DNA of 64,000 nt from Mytilus edulis (GCF_963676685.1 NC_092345.1:27923585-27987584), one strand, 5' to 3'; positions 44,301-53,839 are shown, numbered from the stretch's first letter. Translations and numbers: made by a program. The notes: generated from the sequence alone by a model not told the origin.

Positions 44301-46263
44301 TGGTCACAAAGGCTGTTTTCTTCCTGTCCTCTGGCTTAATGTTAATTTGCCAATATGCACTATTTGCATCCAATTTGGAATACCAGATATTTCCGGCCAA
44401 TGTGTCTAGACACTCGTCAATGAGAGGCAAAGGAAATAAATCACGGGAAGTTACAGAGTTTAATTTCCTATAGTCTATGCACCAGCGTACCCCTCCATCT
44501 TTCTTCCTGATTAAAACTGGTGCTGATGCCCATTCCGACATAGAAGGTTGAATCACTCCCGCATCCAACATTTTTTGTAAATGCGCCTCCTCTTCATCAA
44601 CAAAGCAAGCAGGGGTCCTCCTTATTCTGTGTTGGATTGGCTTGGCATCCCCTGTGTCAATGGTGTGCTCTATAGTATCAAAGCTACCTAGGTCAAAATC
44701 TTCTTTGGCGAAAACATCACTGTACTTGATAAGCAATTGTCTTAACAAGGTCTGTTGAGATTTAGACAAGTTAGAACCGGAATCTTCATAAAGGTCCTTT
44801 AAATGACTTGGTATCCCTGTCTTGGAACTGTTCTTAGTTTTATTGTTCGCTGTGCAAGTACCAACACTTGGTAATGGTTCATTCTCTAAGGATTGAATTA
44901 CACTGACTTCTTGTGTGTATCCTACTTCATCTCCTTTAGGAAGCTTTACAGGATGATCTGTTATGTTTAAAAAACATAGTGTTGGTTTTTGTCCCTTTGC
45001 ACAGACTGTTCTAGGTATGAGTAGAGTGGAATTGCCTTTAGGCTCTATCAGGTAGTCAGAGGCTACATCCTCTGTATTTAGATCAATACGCATCGCTGTA
45101 TTTGGTGGTATTATTATAGTTTCATGTACTGTTACCCTGTTCACAATTGGGACCAGTTTTGGTTCCCCGCCAAGTATCAATTCTACTACAGTGTTCTTTA
45201 AAGTCAACTTTTTCGCAGGTACATCCAAAATGGCGCTGTGTTTTATCAGAAAATCTGCTCCTATTAACATGTCGCAGTCTATAGGCGCTACATACAGTCT
45301 CTCATTAAATGTTAACTGTTGTATTGAAAATTCTACAGGATTTGTTATTCTACATGTCATAAGCATGTCTCTGCCTGCACCATGCATGGTAGATTCCCTG
45401 ATTATGTAGGGTTTCTCAACTAAAGTTTCAAAAATGCTGTCCTTTACGATGGTAACCTCTGACCCAGTGTCAATGAGAGCATTAACTTCTTTATCTTGTA
45501 TTTTTACTATACATCTTAACAAGTGTGCAGTACCAAGGGTACCTACTGAAACCCCTTTAGTTGAGCTTTCCTCTGAGTCATCCTGTGTAAAATTGTCATC
45601 GTCAAACTCTACCCTCCTTTCCTCCTTAGTGTTCTTTTTAGGCGTCAACTGTTTTGATTGTTGGCGGTTGTTATTCTGTCTAAGTTCTGGACAGTTTCTT
45701 TTGAAATGGCCAGGTTTGTGGCAATAATAGCAATCATTATTATACCCCCCCTGGTTCTGGCGTCTGTCACCTGAATTATTTCCCCTGCCACGCCCTCGGC
45801 CATAGTTGCGTCGAGGCGAATAATTGTTGGATCTGTTGTCTTGGTTTGGTGACCTAGGACTTGGACTGGTTCCCTGTCTGACAGATTTTTCTTGAGCCAA
45901 ACTGGTTACTATTCTCTCAATATGTTCCTCTATACGAGAGAGACGGGTATCCATGCTGGACTTGGAGCTGCCAACACCAAGAACTACTGGTGAGTTACCT
46001 GGTTTCTCTGAACTAGACTCATGTACTGGTTTACCAGGCTTTTGAATGGCACTGACTGCCTTTCTGGTGTGCTGGCACCATCTTATCATGTCCAATGCTG
46101 CATCCATAGACTTTGGTTTGGAGATACAGGCTTCAGTTCCAGCAACGGTATCATTGCAACCCTGGCAAAATCTCATAATTGCCTGCTCACTCATCAGTTG
46201 TTCACTGTATCTACTATAGGCTCTAGTGGCCAGAGACAACACTCTTTCGGCCCACTCCTCCAA
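41362..46263 (-). CDS. Gypsy Pol: zinc knuckle, protease, RT, RNase H, integrase, PHD finger
   Basis: Open for 1633 codons; all catalytic residues are present. Residues 1-80 continue the Gag capsid domain. A CCHC knuckle follows (C178, C181, H186, C191). The retropepsin has LIDTGSE with D265. The RT has D632 and FLDD with D696 and D697. RNase H shows D842, E883, D908 and D951. The integrase has H1197, H1204, C1234 and C1237, then D1266, D1326 and E1362 (DD35E), and a GPY/F-like region near 1499-1520. The last 65 residues form a PHD finger: C1570, C1572, C1584, C1587, H1592, C1595, C1611 and C1614. The position labelled as start is a TTG codon; the frame is the same as Gag, separated by one TAA, so real translation likely begins at Gag. 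Confidence 0.95.
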   Translation of the reverse strand: MEEWAERVLSLATRAYSRYSEQLMSEQAIMRFCQGCNDTVAGTEACISKPKSMDAALDMIRWCQHTRKAVSAIQKPGKPVHESSSEKPGNSPVVLGVGSSKSSMDTRLSRIEEHIERIVTSLAQEKSVRQGTSPSPRSPNQDNRSNNYSPRRNYGRGRGRGNNSGDRRQNQGGYNNDCYYCHKPGHFKRNCPELRQNNNRQQSKQLTPKKNTKEERRVEFDDDNFTQDDSEESSTKGVSVGTLGTAHLLRCIVKIQDKEVNALIDTGSEVTIVKDSIFETLVEKPYIIRESTMHGAGRDMLMTCRITNPVEFSIQQLTFNERLYVAPIDCDMLIGADFLIKHSAILDVPAKKLTLKNTVVELILGGEPKLVPIVNRVTVHETIIIPPNTAMRIDLNTEDVASDYLIEPKGNSTLLIPRTVCAKGQKPTLCFLNITDHPVKLPKGDEVGYTQEVSVIQSLENEPLPSVGTCTANNKTKNSSKTGIPSHLKDLYEDSGSNLSKSQQTLLRQLLIKYSDVFAKEDFDLGSFDTIEHTIDTGDAKPIQHRIRRTPACFVDEEEAHLQKMLDAGVIQPSMSEWASAPVLIRKKDGGVRWCIDYRKLNSVTSRDLFPLPLIDECLDTLAGNIWYSKLDANSAYWQINIKPEDRKKTAFVTKYGLFECVKMAFGLCNAPGTYARVMNLVLRGLTWKTVLAFLDDILVLGPSFEEHLKNLEDVFKRFREYGLKLKPRKCALFKTSVEFLGRSVSNKGLKIGQQHLQPVSGWAVPTCTKEVERFLGFVNYHRSFIKDYAKISAPLYEVTGKKPFFWTHLRQLAFNTLKHKLLVAPVLALPNTSDKFILDTDASQNAIGAELIQVQEGRERTIAYGSFIMTPEQKRYCTTRRELLAVIRFTRQFRHYLLGKEFTVRTDHSSLTWLINFKEPQGQLARWLEELSQYNMTIKHRPGRLHADADALSRPSDTLPECIHYKPDVSLKQLPCKGCAYCQRAHRNWARFLNEVDEVIPLAKNRNRQPLTNVSTAMVHLFSTPEPETLARPQDPDHNQDVFALPEVTCNQDLTVSASTQKQHEVNNTLFSTHIELICTPTTAQIIASDQNSCHVAAVTQSEGINFSGFSTDEIKTRQSEDPDLILLLSWLKDKEEPTQNILFSASPAVKSYWINKEKFFLDDHGILKSHPKNEGADVRLVIPSSLKDTVMELCHELPSAGHQGIVRTLAKIKTKYQWYRMTCDIKNFVATCATCNKYKKPNRYGRCPMTNYHAGSPMERVHLDFMGPLPKTKNGHENILMIVDQFTKWTECIPLPSQTAEVTARAAINEFFSRFGYPFEIFSDQGRNFESSLFKAVCNLLQIHKARTTPYRPSSNGQVERQNRSLMDAVRCFVDQQQETWDEHLAQLAGALRASVNRSTGYTPNKLMLGRETNQPADLMFGKTDEPQYTGTEEYIISLEKALKSAHEIARNTLKTSQAKMKKDYDLRVLERQYAAGDLVYVLDTAKVKGKSKKLSSPWKGPGMIIDKITPFVYKVKLQRVVFNTNHDRLKLCKDRIIPAWLQTCHEEFTQGKDVLAPRVKSKAKEYCVCRGPDTGETMVQCDQCKEWFHLTCVGLSVEEVDTIDIYACPNCKLINRPLSVPDRGGEQNVQ

Positions 46264-46275
46264 GGTTTCTTTTTA
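46264..46275 (-). promoter_or_regulatory. single in-frame stop between Gag and Pol (readthrough or nonsense)
   Basis: On the minus strand Gag ends in GGT TAA and the same frame continues AAA GAA ACC into Pol with no further stop for 1633 codons. No frame change is needed. The stop cuts the capsid domain, whose N-terminal part is in Gag and C-terminal part in Pol. It is either a programmed readthrough site or one inactivating mutation. Confidence 0.7.
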
Positions 46276-48744
46276 ACCCTGGGCACTTGTCTGGAACTGA
46301 ACCTGGGAGGTTTCTGGCAGTTCTTGATGACCAAATCTCTTATTCATATTAGATATAATTTTAGTAAAAGTAGCTGATTTGTTGTTATCCAGCATCAAGG
46401 TATAATACTCACTGGCTGCATCATCCAGACACCAGCAGAGCTGTTCTCTTTTTTGTTCGTCTGTCCACTCAGCAATCTTAGCGTAGCCAGAGAACTTTGT
46501 GTAAAAGGCTTTCCAGTTGCCTTTCCCATTGTAGCGGAGTGTTTTAGGAATCGAGGATAGAAATTGTCTTTTCTCAATCTTTTTATTCTTCTTAGACTGA
46601 CTCCTAGAATGTCCACTGTCTGTCTCAGACTCTGATTGCGATTCTCTGGCAGTAAGGCCTCTCCTAGAACTATGTCTACTATACGCTGGAGAGGTTCTTG
46701 CACTTCTCATAGGTGAGAAGGCTCTGTGTGAATGATCACTCATGTAAGCAGGTGCTGACCTACGCTTATTCCTGGTCTGACGGTATGGTGAAGCATCTGA
46801 CGTGTCCGAATCAGCTGTATAATAACGACCTGGATCACGTCTACGTTGTCTCTCATGATAATCACTATCGTACTCCTTACGTCTTGCTGACGGTTGGTTG
46901 CTATGTAGTGGTGGTGCTCCTGATGATGGAGGTTGTTGCTGTTGCACAGGTAATGTGTGTGACTGTGGTTGATAATTACTTATGTCTGGAGGCCCTGAAA
47001 AGGTAGGCTGACCCATGACTGGGTACGATATACTAGACATATTCTGGTGGTTTAAGTATTGTGATGGTTCTTGTGGTGGTGGTCCAATCCTAGGAGGCTG
47101 AAACATGGAAGTTGGGTGCCCAATCGTTGTAGGTGGTTGGGTCCCTGGTACAAAATTTGGTGGTTGATACCTTGGTTGTTGGTAAGCGGGTTGTTGTTGA
47201 TGCAGCTGCTGTTGAGGTAAAGAAACCGGTGCAGTAGTTGGATTTTGTTGTTGTGTTGGTTGTGCATAGCTGTTGACCCCAAGTTGAAGCTGGGCTAGAC
47301 GTTGGTGTAGGCTTTGTACCTGTTGTTGCATTTGCACACCTTTTTTAACTGGCAACATAGGCTGTTGAACCCGGTTGACTCCTTGCGGTTGGTTGATGGA
47401 ACCAATCTGAGGTTTGAGTACCTGTTGAGGACTCGGTTCATAAGACTGTGATTGTAACGTTGGTGGTTGAACCCTGTTGACACCGCTTTGTATGTTATTA
47501 GTACCAACTTGATATTTGTTAGTTGAGGGTATCACTGTATCATATTCTTTGAATTGTAGTTGACGGTGGTAGTTGTCCTGTTGAATAGGTGGTTGGAACT
47601 GTTTGACACATTCAACTGATGGCGTCTCAGGTGGGTATATACCCCTTTGTTGTATTACAGGACTGTTACTATTAACCAATCTGTAATGGGCTGGTGAAGC
47701 TTGTTGCAGACGGCCGGCTTCCTGTTGATCTTGTTGACGGTATGGCATGCCATGTTGAACTCTTGGTGAGAAGTGGAGAACATGGTCATTAGGCGTATCA
47801 TCACTTGAGACTGATGTTATATCTTGTCGATGACTGTTGTTGACCGTTTGAGGTCTGTTGATGACCTGTTGATCTAATTGGTGCAAATTAGCCACAGTTG
47901 GTTTTTGTTGAGAATCCATTGTCAAATGTTGCCTGATGTCTTGGCTCTGTGAAGTCAGGTCGAGGACTTGTTTTCTTTGCAGGCTTCCTGCAAAATCCTG
48001 TTGTTCTTGTTGACGTTGAACAACCATGTTGGTTCTAGGTGAAGGTGTCAGACTTTCCCTATCGGAAACATCACTGAGATGTCCCAGCTCACCAAGTAAA
48101 CTTTCTATTTCCCCAGACACTTTCTCTATTTCTGACTCAAGGACTGATTGCAATGCAATAGGCGAGATTCTTTGTCCAAAATCAGGCTGTTCAATCTGTT
48201 TCAGGTATGGATTAGGCTTATAGGAATTAGTCTGTGTGGTGTCCCTACTAGCATGGTGTTCTTCAATCCATTCACTGACCTTGTTACCAAAATGACACAT
48301 TTCTGCAATTCTTTGTTTGTTTTCCTCGTGTTTTTGAGCAGGAATGGGTCGAAAATATGGTGAATCTACATATGCCTCTGACATACCCATGGCTTGGTCA
48401 GAACATACTTTGCGCAAGGGCGCGTCTCTATTTTCATGTGTCTCCACACATAATGGGCTAAAAATAGGCGTCGACTGCCTGTCGTGGTCTCCAAATGCAA
48501 TACTGGGGTGCTCTGCTCCAGCATTTTCCCTAGTGGGACTAGATTCAAAATCAATCAATCCCAGAAGACCCTCAGTTACTCTCAGATAAGGAATTTGCTC
48601 TAAAACCTCCCTATCAATATGGATTCCCTTGCTCCTGATATCCATAATTCTATTTGCTATGGCATCCCCTATGCCAGGCATACACTTCAGTACCACTTCA
48701 GAACAAGTGTTGATCTTGATAGTGTAGCCTCTTGCTCTTTCCAT
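46273..48744 (-). CDS. Gypsy Gag-like ORF with helix-hairpin-helix start and Q/P-rich middle
   Basis: The ORF has 823 residues and an ATG at 48744. Residues about 8-60 (KINTCSEVVLKCMPGIGDAI...) match the pattern of a ComEA-type helix-hairpin-helix, a DNA-binding fold rarely seen in Gag. Residues about 180-225 are helical. Residues about 240-620 are rich in Gln, Pro and Ser and should be disordered. Residues 620-725 are Arg/Ser-rich. Residues about 726-823 (LRYNGKGNWKAFYTKFSGYA...) fit the N-terminal half of a retrotransposon capsid domain. The ORF stops at TAA inside that domain; the rest lies in the same frame at the start of Pol. At more than 800 residues it is far larger than a usual Gypsy Gag. 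Confidence 0.88.
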   Translation of the reverse strand: MERARGYTIKINTCSEVVLKCMPGIGDAIANRIMDIRSKGIHIDREVLEQIPYLRVTEGLLGLIDFESSPTRENAGAEHPSIAFGDHDRQSTPIFSPLCVETHENRDAPLRKVCSDQAMGMSEAYVDSPYFRPIPAQKHEENKQRIAEMCHFGNKVSEWIEEHHASRDTTQTNSYKPNPYLKQIEQPDFGQRISPIALQSVLESEIEKVSGEIESLLGELGHLSDVSDRESLTPSPRTNMVVQRQQEQQDFAGSLQRKQVLDLTSQSQDIRQHLTMDSQQKPTVANLHQLDQQVINRPQTVNNSHRQDITSVSSDDTPNDHVLHFSPRVQHGMPYRQQDQQEAGRLQQASPAHYRLVNSNSPVIQQRGIYPPETPSVECVKQFQPPIQQDNYHRQLQFKEYDTVIPSTNKYQVGTNNIQSGVNRVQPPTLQSQSYEPSPQQVLKPQIGSINQPQGVNRVQQPMLPVKKGVQMQQQVQSLHQRLAQLQLGVNSYAQPTQQQNPTTAPVSLPQQQLHQQQPAYQQPRYQPPNFVPGTQPPTTIGHPTSMFQPPRIGPPPQEPSQYLNHQNMSSISYPVMGQPTFSGPPDISNYQPQSHTLPVQQQQPPSSGAPPLHSNQPSARRKEYDSDYHERQRRRDPGRYYTADSDTSDASPYRQTRNKRRSAPAYMSDHSHRAFSPMRSARTSPAYSRHSSRRGLTARESQSESETDSGHSRSQSKKNKKIEKRQFLSSIPKTLRYNGKGNWKAFYTKFSGYAKIAEWTDEQKREQLCWCLDDAASEYYTLMLDNNKSATFTKIISNMNKRFGHQELPETSQVQFQTSAQG

Positions 48745-49206
48745 AATGACTTGATCTTTTATTATATTTATTTTATTAAATTTATTTTACTTTATTCCAA
48801 TATCAATTACAAAGCAATACTCAATATTCAATGTAATTTAAGCAACAATAAATCTTTATTCAATATAAAAAAGTCAATATACACATGTATAGTACACCGT
48901 TATACAATATGCATAAAAACACCGTGTTTGTTTACATTCGTAATCCAAGATGGCGCCCAAATCTCGCGGCAGCAAACCTCGCGTGACCTCGCTATCAAAC
49001 TATAGCAAACTTTTAAAAAGTTTTTCCGGGCCCAAAAACTAGCTAATTACAATGTAATTTCCCCCACTTTCACCCAGAAAGTAAAACACGGGACCTGGTA
49101 TGACTCTTCAGGACGAAATACCAATTTCTCAAGGTTGACCGAAGGCACTCAAAATTTGGAGTGATGCCCAAAATGGCGATCAAGCCCCTGCAGGACCAAA
49201 ATTTAA
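48745..49206 (-). other. Gypsy 5' leader
   Basis: About 460 bases between the primer site and the Gag ATG. It holds no ORF of interest and is where packaging signals would be expected; none can be named from sequence. Confidence 0.6.
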
Positions 49207-49224
49207 AACCACCCGCAACTACCA
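49207..49224 (-). promoter_or_regulatory. putative primer-binding site
   Basis: One base inside the 5' LTR, the minus strand reads TGGTAGTTGCGGGTGG. The TGG start fits pairing to a tRNA CCA end. I cannot match it to a specific tRNA from memory. Confidence 0.5.
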
Positions 49225-49225
49225 G

Positions 49226-49552
49226 TAAAGTGTTATTTGGCCTGTACTGCTGATCTCAACGTAATACCCTAAAGTGGGATTTGTATGGAGTATATATATG
49301 AAGATATAACTACCTTGATCTGTATAAGGGCTTTATTCTGGGTTCCAATTATGGTTCTTCTTTATCTACCGCTTCGGTCGGATGCATACGAGAAAGAGGC
49401 TGAGCATGGCTCCAGATGACGTAGGTGTCTCCTCTTCCGTTTGGGATCTCTCTAGACTCTACCAGTGTTGCAAGGTCTCTCGGGTCTTTACCAGTACTAG
49501 TGTTATAGGTTGGGGAAACTCCCTAAGGGATTACTAGGGCAATAACACTACA
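49226..49552 (-). repeat. Gypsy 5' LTR
   Basis: Identical to the 3' LTR except for G at 49396 where the other has T at 39005. It is followed by ATAT (49553-49556), matching 38831-38834. Confidence 0.93.
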
Positions 49553-49556
49553 ATAT

Positions 49557-49937
49557 TTTATCGTATGTTTTTCTATGTTGTGATGTTATGCTATTGTTTC
49601 GGAAAAAGGGAGGTTTGGATCCATTAAAACGTTTAATCCCGCTGCAAATGTTTGCACCTGTCCTAAGTCAGGAATCTGATGTACAGTAGTTGTCGTTTGT
49701 TTATGTAATATATACGTGTTTCTCGTTTCTCGTTTTGTTTATATAGATTAGACCGTTGGTTTTCCCGTTTGAATGGTTTTATACTAGTAATTTTGGGGCC
49801 CTTTATAGCTTGTTGTTCGGTGTGAGCCAAGGCTCCGTGTTGAAGGCCGTACTTTAACCTATAATGGTTTACTTTTTAAAATTTTTATTTGGATGGAGAG
49901 TTGTCTCATTGGCACTCACACCACATCTGCCTTTATC
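49557..49937 (+). repeat. 3' tail of the RT element, right of the Gypsy insertion
   Basis: This continues the 38206-38834 tail. It contains GGCTCCGTGTTGAAGGCCG and ends with the GTCTCATTGGCACTCACACC motif shared with 101-150 and 55385-55437, so it is the 3' terminus of an abundant family. Confidence 0.75.
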
Positions 49938-50031
49938 TATCTAACATATTTCATACTTGAATATCAGTAGAGGGGAACACATTACCATTGGTTTTAAGCA
50001 TGAAAAACTCAATGCCATCTTGTATTGTATT

Positions 50032-50480
50032 TTAAAAAATGTTATTTCCTATAACAGACAAATGCACCCCATCAGATTTATACATGTTTTCAGTCCTGGA
50101 AATGTCTGGATAGCGTATATATAATAACCATCCGATTCCAATATATAATTAGCTACTGCATTATTAACCCTGTTGTATCTACATTTTTTCATTGCCTTAC
50201 TATCGTTAGAGTATCTCCATTTTAAACGAGGCAACATTTGGGACCACACAATTTTAGAGTCGGGCAAGTCCTTTGAAATAAAGGTCATAGCTTGTATCAA
50301 CTTTTCTCTTAAGTCTTTAGTTTTTATATTCCCTAAATCATTAGCACCTACATGTATGACTCCAAATTTAGGAGGATCCTCATATTTTAACATTATTCTT
50401 AAAAAGGATCGTGACGTCAAATTGTATGGTTCACTAACCACTAATGAAATTTGAGTTTTCTTAAACTCACTAATAACCAA
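50032..50480 (-). pseudogene. SGNH-hydrolase-like fragment (frameshifted)
   Basis: The main frame (143 codons from 50480) carries IHVGANDLG, the GxND block of SGNH/GDSL hydrolases, and SKIVWSQMLPRLKWRYS. A one-base indel near 50115-50122 shifts the frame. In the shifted frame, minus-strand 50074-50060 encodes DGVHL, the block V Asp-His pair, and the protein ends at a stop at 50034-50032. The N-terminal block I (GDS) is not present, so it is also truncated. SGNH domains of this subtype occur in many bivalve transposon proteins, including tyrosine-recombinase retroelements. It is probably a transposon remnant rather than a host esterase. Confidence 0.7.
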
Positions 50481-52451
50481 CCAACGTAATAGTACAGCGC
50501 ACCGTGATAACTGAATTTAAGTACAGGACTTAAATTCTATTATTTGAATTTTCCTCTTCGACTTTTGGTCATGATATTGTCATCCCTTTCTTCTAATTAT
50601 TCTAACTTTTGAAATCTCCGTATTGGAAGTACACCACTAATTCATGGTCCCATTGCTTTCTATGTTAAATTCCTCCGTTTCAAGCAGGCACACCTCTTTT
50701 ATTTTAAGTTCAAATAAAGTGGCAATCATTGCATTTCAAAGCAACACTTTATGGTGTCTTGTACTGAAAAAATCAACATACCTTACATTGCATATAAGAA
50801 AGAACTGGTTCCCGGAACTTCAGATGTACCAAAACAGGTACTTCAGATCTGACAAACAGACAAAATGTACCCTCCTTTTAAAATTTGGTGCAGTTTTTTT
50901 ACTATTCAAAATTAAAAGTCCAAAAGTGTTCTACAATGATCACCAGTCCTTCAGCATTCATTTGATACCAAAAATACCTAAATATTCTACATATTTTGAA
51001 AGTTACACTCATGTGTAGGAACTATTTTATGTTAAATATGTACTACTTTCTGGTATGTGCTTTCTGGCCGGGCCTGAATTAGTGGTGTTACACCTATTGT
51101 ACAGCATATTTTAAAGTCCACAGCTGTACAGAAGTGAAGTCAAGTGAAATAGCCTGTTTACTAAGGACATTGAGTTCCACAACAATAATAGGTGTTACTG
51201 CTTTTATAATCATAGACCCATCATCATATTGTATGTGCATCATGCTATGCAGGACTTTTAAACACAAACCTTTGATTCATTTGTTTTGACTAATATTCTA
51301 ACATTCACACTCATGAAATATTTGAAACTTCTGAATCGATTCGTTGTTAGTGTTTTCAATTAAAAAAAAATCAGAAACCTACTAGTTTTCACCAATCATG
51401 AACTTTTGAATATTTTTTCTAGTGGTGAAGGGGAAATAATTCAATGTTAACCTATTCACTTTCGGGTTGTGTCCCTAGGTTCGCATTCATAAGAAGAATA
51501 AAGAACGTTAACTTATATAAAGTATGAAATCAAGGTAAAAACTTACAAATAATATAAATTATTGAACGTGTATAAATAAGACTGCATTTATTAACCTAAC
51601 ACAAACACAGATATCAATAAGAAAAGGTATGGAGGAAAAACACGCATTCTTGTCTGTGCATCTCAAATTATTCCAATTACTTAAAAGGAATATCCGAAGT
51701 ACATACAAACACGTGAATTGTTTTCAGAATCTCAAAGATGACGACAGAAAGACATTTCGAACTAGTTTATGTTCTCCTCATCTGCATACTGTTATGATAA
51801 TAATTTGATAGTTTAACCCCACCACATTTTTTATGTGTCATGCTTGTCCCAAGTCTGAAGCCAGTGATTCATTGGTTGTCGTTAGTAACTGACTGTCATA
51901 ATTGTTTATCGTTATGAAATTTCCTTAGTATAAATCAGGCCGTATTTTTTTTAAATTACTAACACCTATAAGTCACAAAAACATGCAATTTAATATTTCT
52001 AATCTGAGTGTGTATATGGACGATATTGCAAGTATGTGGAGCAAAAAGATATTCGACAAAAACTTCCGACTAAAACTCGGCTCAATCGCTGGGTCGAAAG
52101 ACAAAAATGCAGCCCCAAAATTACATACCTAGTTATTTTTCAATGTCCGTACTTTTCTACAGGAAACCCACAGTATATTCGGTTAAAAACACGAAACAAA
52201 AGAGGAGGTCGAAAACACACCACTAGATGTTAATGAGTCCATAAAATTTCTCTGAAAGCAGCCACTGGTTCTGATTGAAGTGTATACACAAACGAACGGA
52301 CGTCGGACGATCTGAAACAATATAATCAGTTAACATAAGAGTTAACAAGAAGTAATTGTAACAGGATGCTGTTACGAAGTCTCCCAAACAAAGCTCCCAT
52401 AACTCGCCATTCATTTGATCCGATATTCATTTGATTTGATTTTTTGTCCAA
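50481..52451. other. gene-free stretch
   Basis: A 124-codon frame at 50644-51018 has no domain signal and unremarkable composition; I do not call it a gene. Positions 51815-51900 resemble the dispersed ATTCATTGGTTGTCG/CTGACTGTCATA repeats. Nothing else is recognised. Confidence 0.45.
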
Positions 52452-53220
52452 TACAAGAATATATATGGCTTAGGGGTGGGGATCTCCAAAATTTACAACT
52501 TCAAGTTTTCAAACAGGAGGGGTGGTGTTGACCCCAGATACTTTACCTACATTTCATTTGATTTGTTGTATTGTCCCATACAAGAATATATATGGTTTAG
52601 GGGTGGTGATGTTGACCGTTTACAAGTTTTCAAACAAGAGTGGGTGGGTGACCCCCTCGGGACTTCCCTTTTATTTCATTTCATTTGTTTTATTGTCCCC
52701 TACAAGAATATATATGGTTTAGGGGTGGGGATCTGGACCGTTTACAAGATAATAGCACATTCTCAAATTGAACGAAGTAGGGTGACCCCCAGGAACTTCC
52801 CTTTAATTTCATTTGATTAGTTTTATTGTCTCATACAAGAATATACATGGTTTAGGGATGGGGATGTTGACCGTTTACAAGTTTTCAAAAAAGAGGGAGT
52901 GGGTGACCCCCTAGGGACTTCCCTTTTATATCTCTTCATTTGTTTTATTGTCCCCTACAATAATATATATGGTTTAGGGGTTGGGATCTGGACTGTTTAC
53001 AAGATAATAGCACATTCTCAAATTGAACGGGTCGGGGTGACCCCCGGGGACTTCCCTTTAATTTCATTTGATTTGTGTTATCATCTCATTCAAGAATATA
53101 TATGGTTTAGGGGTGGGGATTTGGACCGTTTACAAGATAAAAGCATATTCTAAAATTGAAGGGGGTGGGGATGACCCCCAAGGACTCCCCCTATATTTCA
53201 TGTGATTTGTTTTATTGTCC
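52452..53220. repeat. six-unit satellite array with two monomer types
   Basis: Units of about 122-135 bases each start with AAGAATATATATGG(T/C)TTAGG, near 52453, 52581, 52703, 52839, 52961 and 53092. Long monomers carry AAGATAATAGCACATTCTCA; short ones carry AAGTTTTCAAA. The order is short, short, long, short, long, long, suggesting a former dimer repeat. Frames through it are repeat artefacts. Confidence 0.85.
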
Positions 53221-53249
53221 TATATTTATTTCTGAAGACGGCATGTATC

Positions 53250-53690
53250 TAGAATGAAATTCGAAACAGTGTGGCAGTCGCCATTGATTGACACATTAAA
53301 TTCATCCATTGACTGCAGTCTGGGACAATTTACGTGAACGTTTGTCTGTAACGACCACTGGTCACGACGTACCTACGATAGACATTTAAACTGTGGGGTC
53401 ACCAAAGGTTTCTTAACGCCTTTAATTGTATAATAAAAAGGAATAACCTTTATGTTTTGATTTATATAATTGATATAAATCAAAACATCGTGTTATTTCT
53501 GATTAATTTTTCGAATTACTTTATTAAGGTGTTGAGAACCTTTGGTGACCCCATAGTTTAAGTGTCTTTAAAAAATACATAGTGAGCAGTGGTCGTTACA
53601 TACAAACGTTCATCTAAATTGTCCCAGTCAATGGATGAATTTAAAGTGTCAATCAATGGCCACAGCCACACTGTTTTGAATTTCATTCTA
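53250..53690. mobile_element. 441-bp fold-back MITE, second full copy
   Basis: Same family as 22201-22640 but in the opposite orientation, from TAGAATGAAATTC to GAATTTCATTCTA. Arms of about 200 bases pair almost to the centre. The left arm has a 5-base insertion (GCAGT) near 53312. Confidence 0.9.
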
Positions 53691-53808
53691 TCACTTACAG
53701 TTTTCAAATTATATTCATTTGAAAATTTTAGAAAATAAAATCCCATAGTGTTCTATAGTAAAACCCCTCCCTCCTTTCTACCCCCCCCCCCCCCCAAATA
53801 CCCCTTAA

Positions 53809-53809
<1 letters not shown>

Positions 53810-53839
<30 letters not shown>

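Larger units (their letters stand above)
38835..49552 (-). mobile_element. near-intact Ty3/Gypsy LTR retrotransposon with PHD-finger integrase
   Basis: The 10,718-bp element has two 327-bp LTRs (38835-39161 and 49226-49552) that differ only at 39005 versus 49396. It is flanked by ATAT, or ATATT if the LTR start is shifted by one base, on both sides. Reading on the minus strand: 5' LTR, putative primer site, 480-base leader, Gag ORF, Pol ORF, a third ORF, 917-base 3' region, purine tract and 3' LTR. Removing it rejoins the tail of the older retroelement at 38834/49557. The order protease, RT, RNase H, integrase places it in Ty3/Gypsy. Clade not determined. Confidence 0.95.

Noticed and set aside
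41153-48589. Many plus-strand ORFs of 60-130 codons across the Gypsy element
   Set aside because: They lie antisense to the Gag, Pol and third ORF and show no domain; they are shadows of the real frames.
50644-51018. 124-codon ORF as a gene
   Set aside because: No domain, no family resemblance and AT-driven composition; kept as uncertain intergenic sequence.
52476-53153. ORFs with repeated YGLGVGIWTVYK-like segments
   Set aside because: They are produced by the satellite array; the frame changes between monomers.
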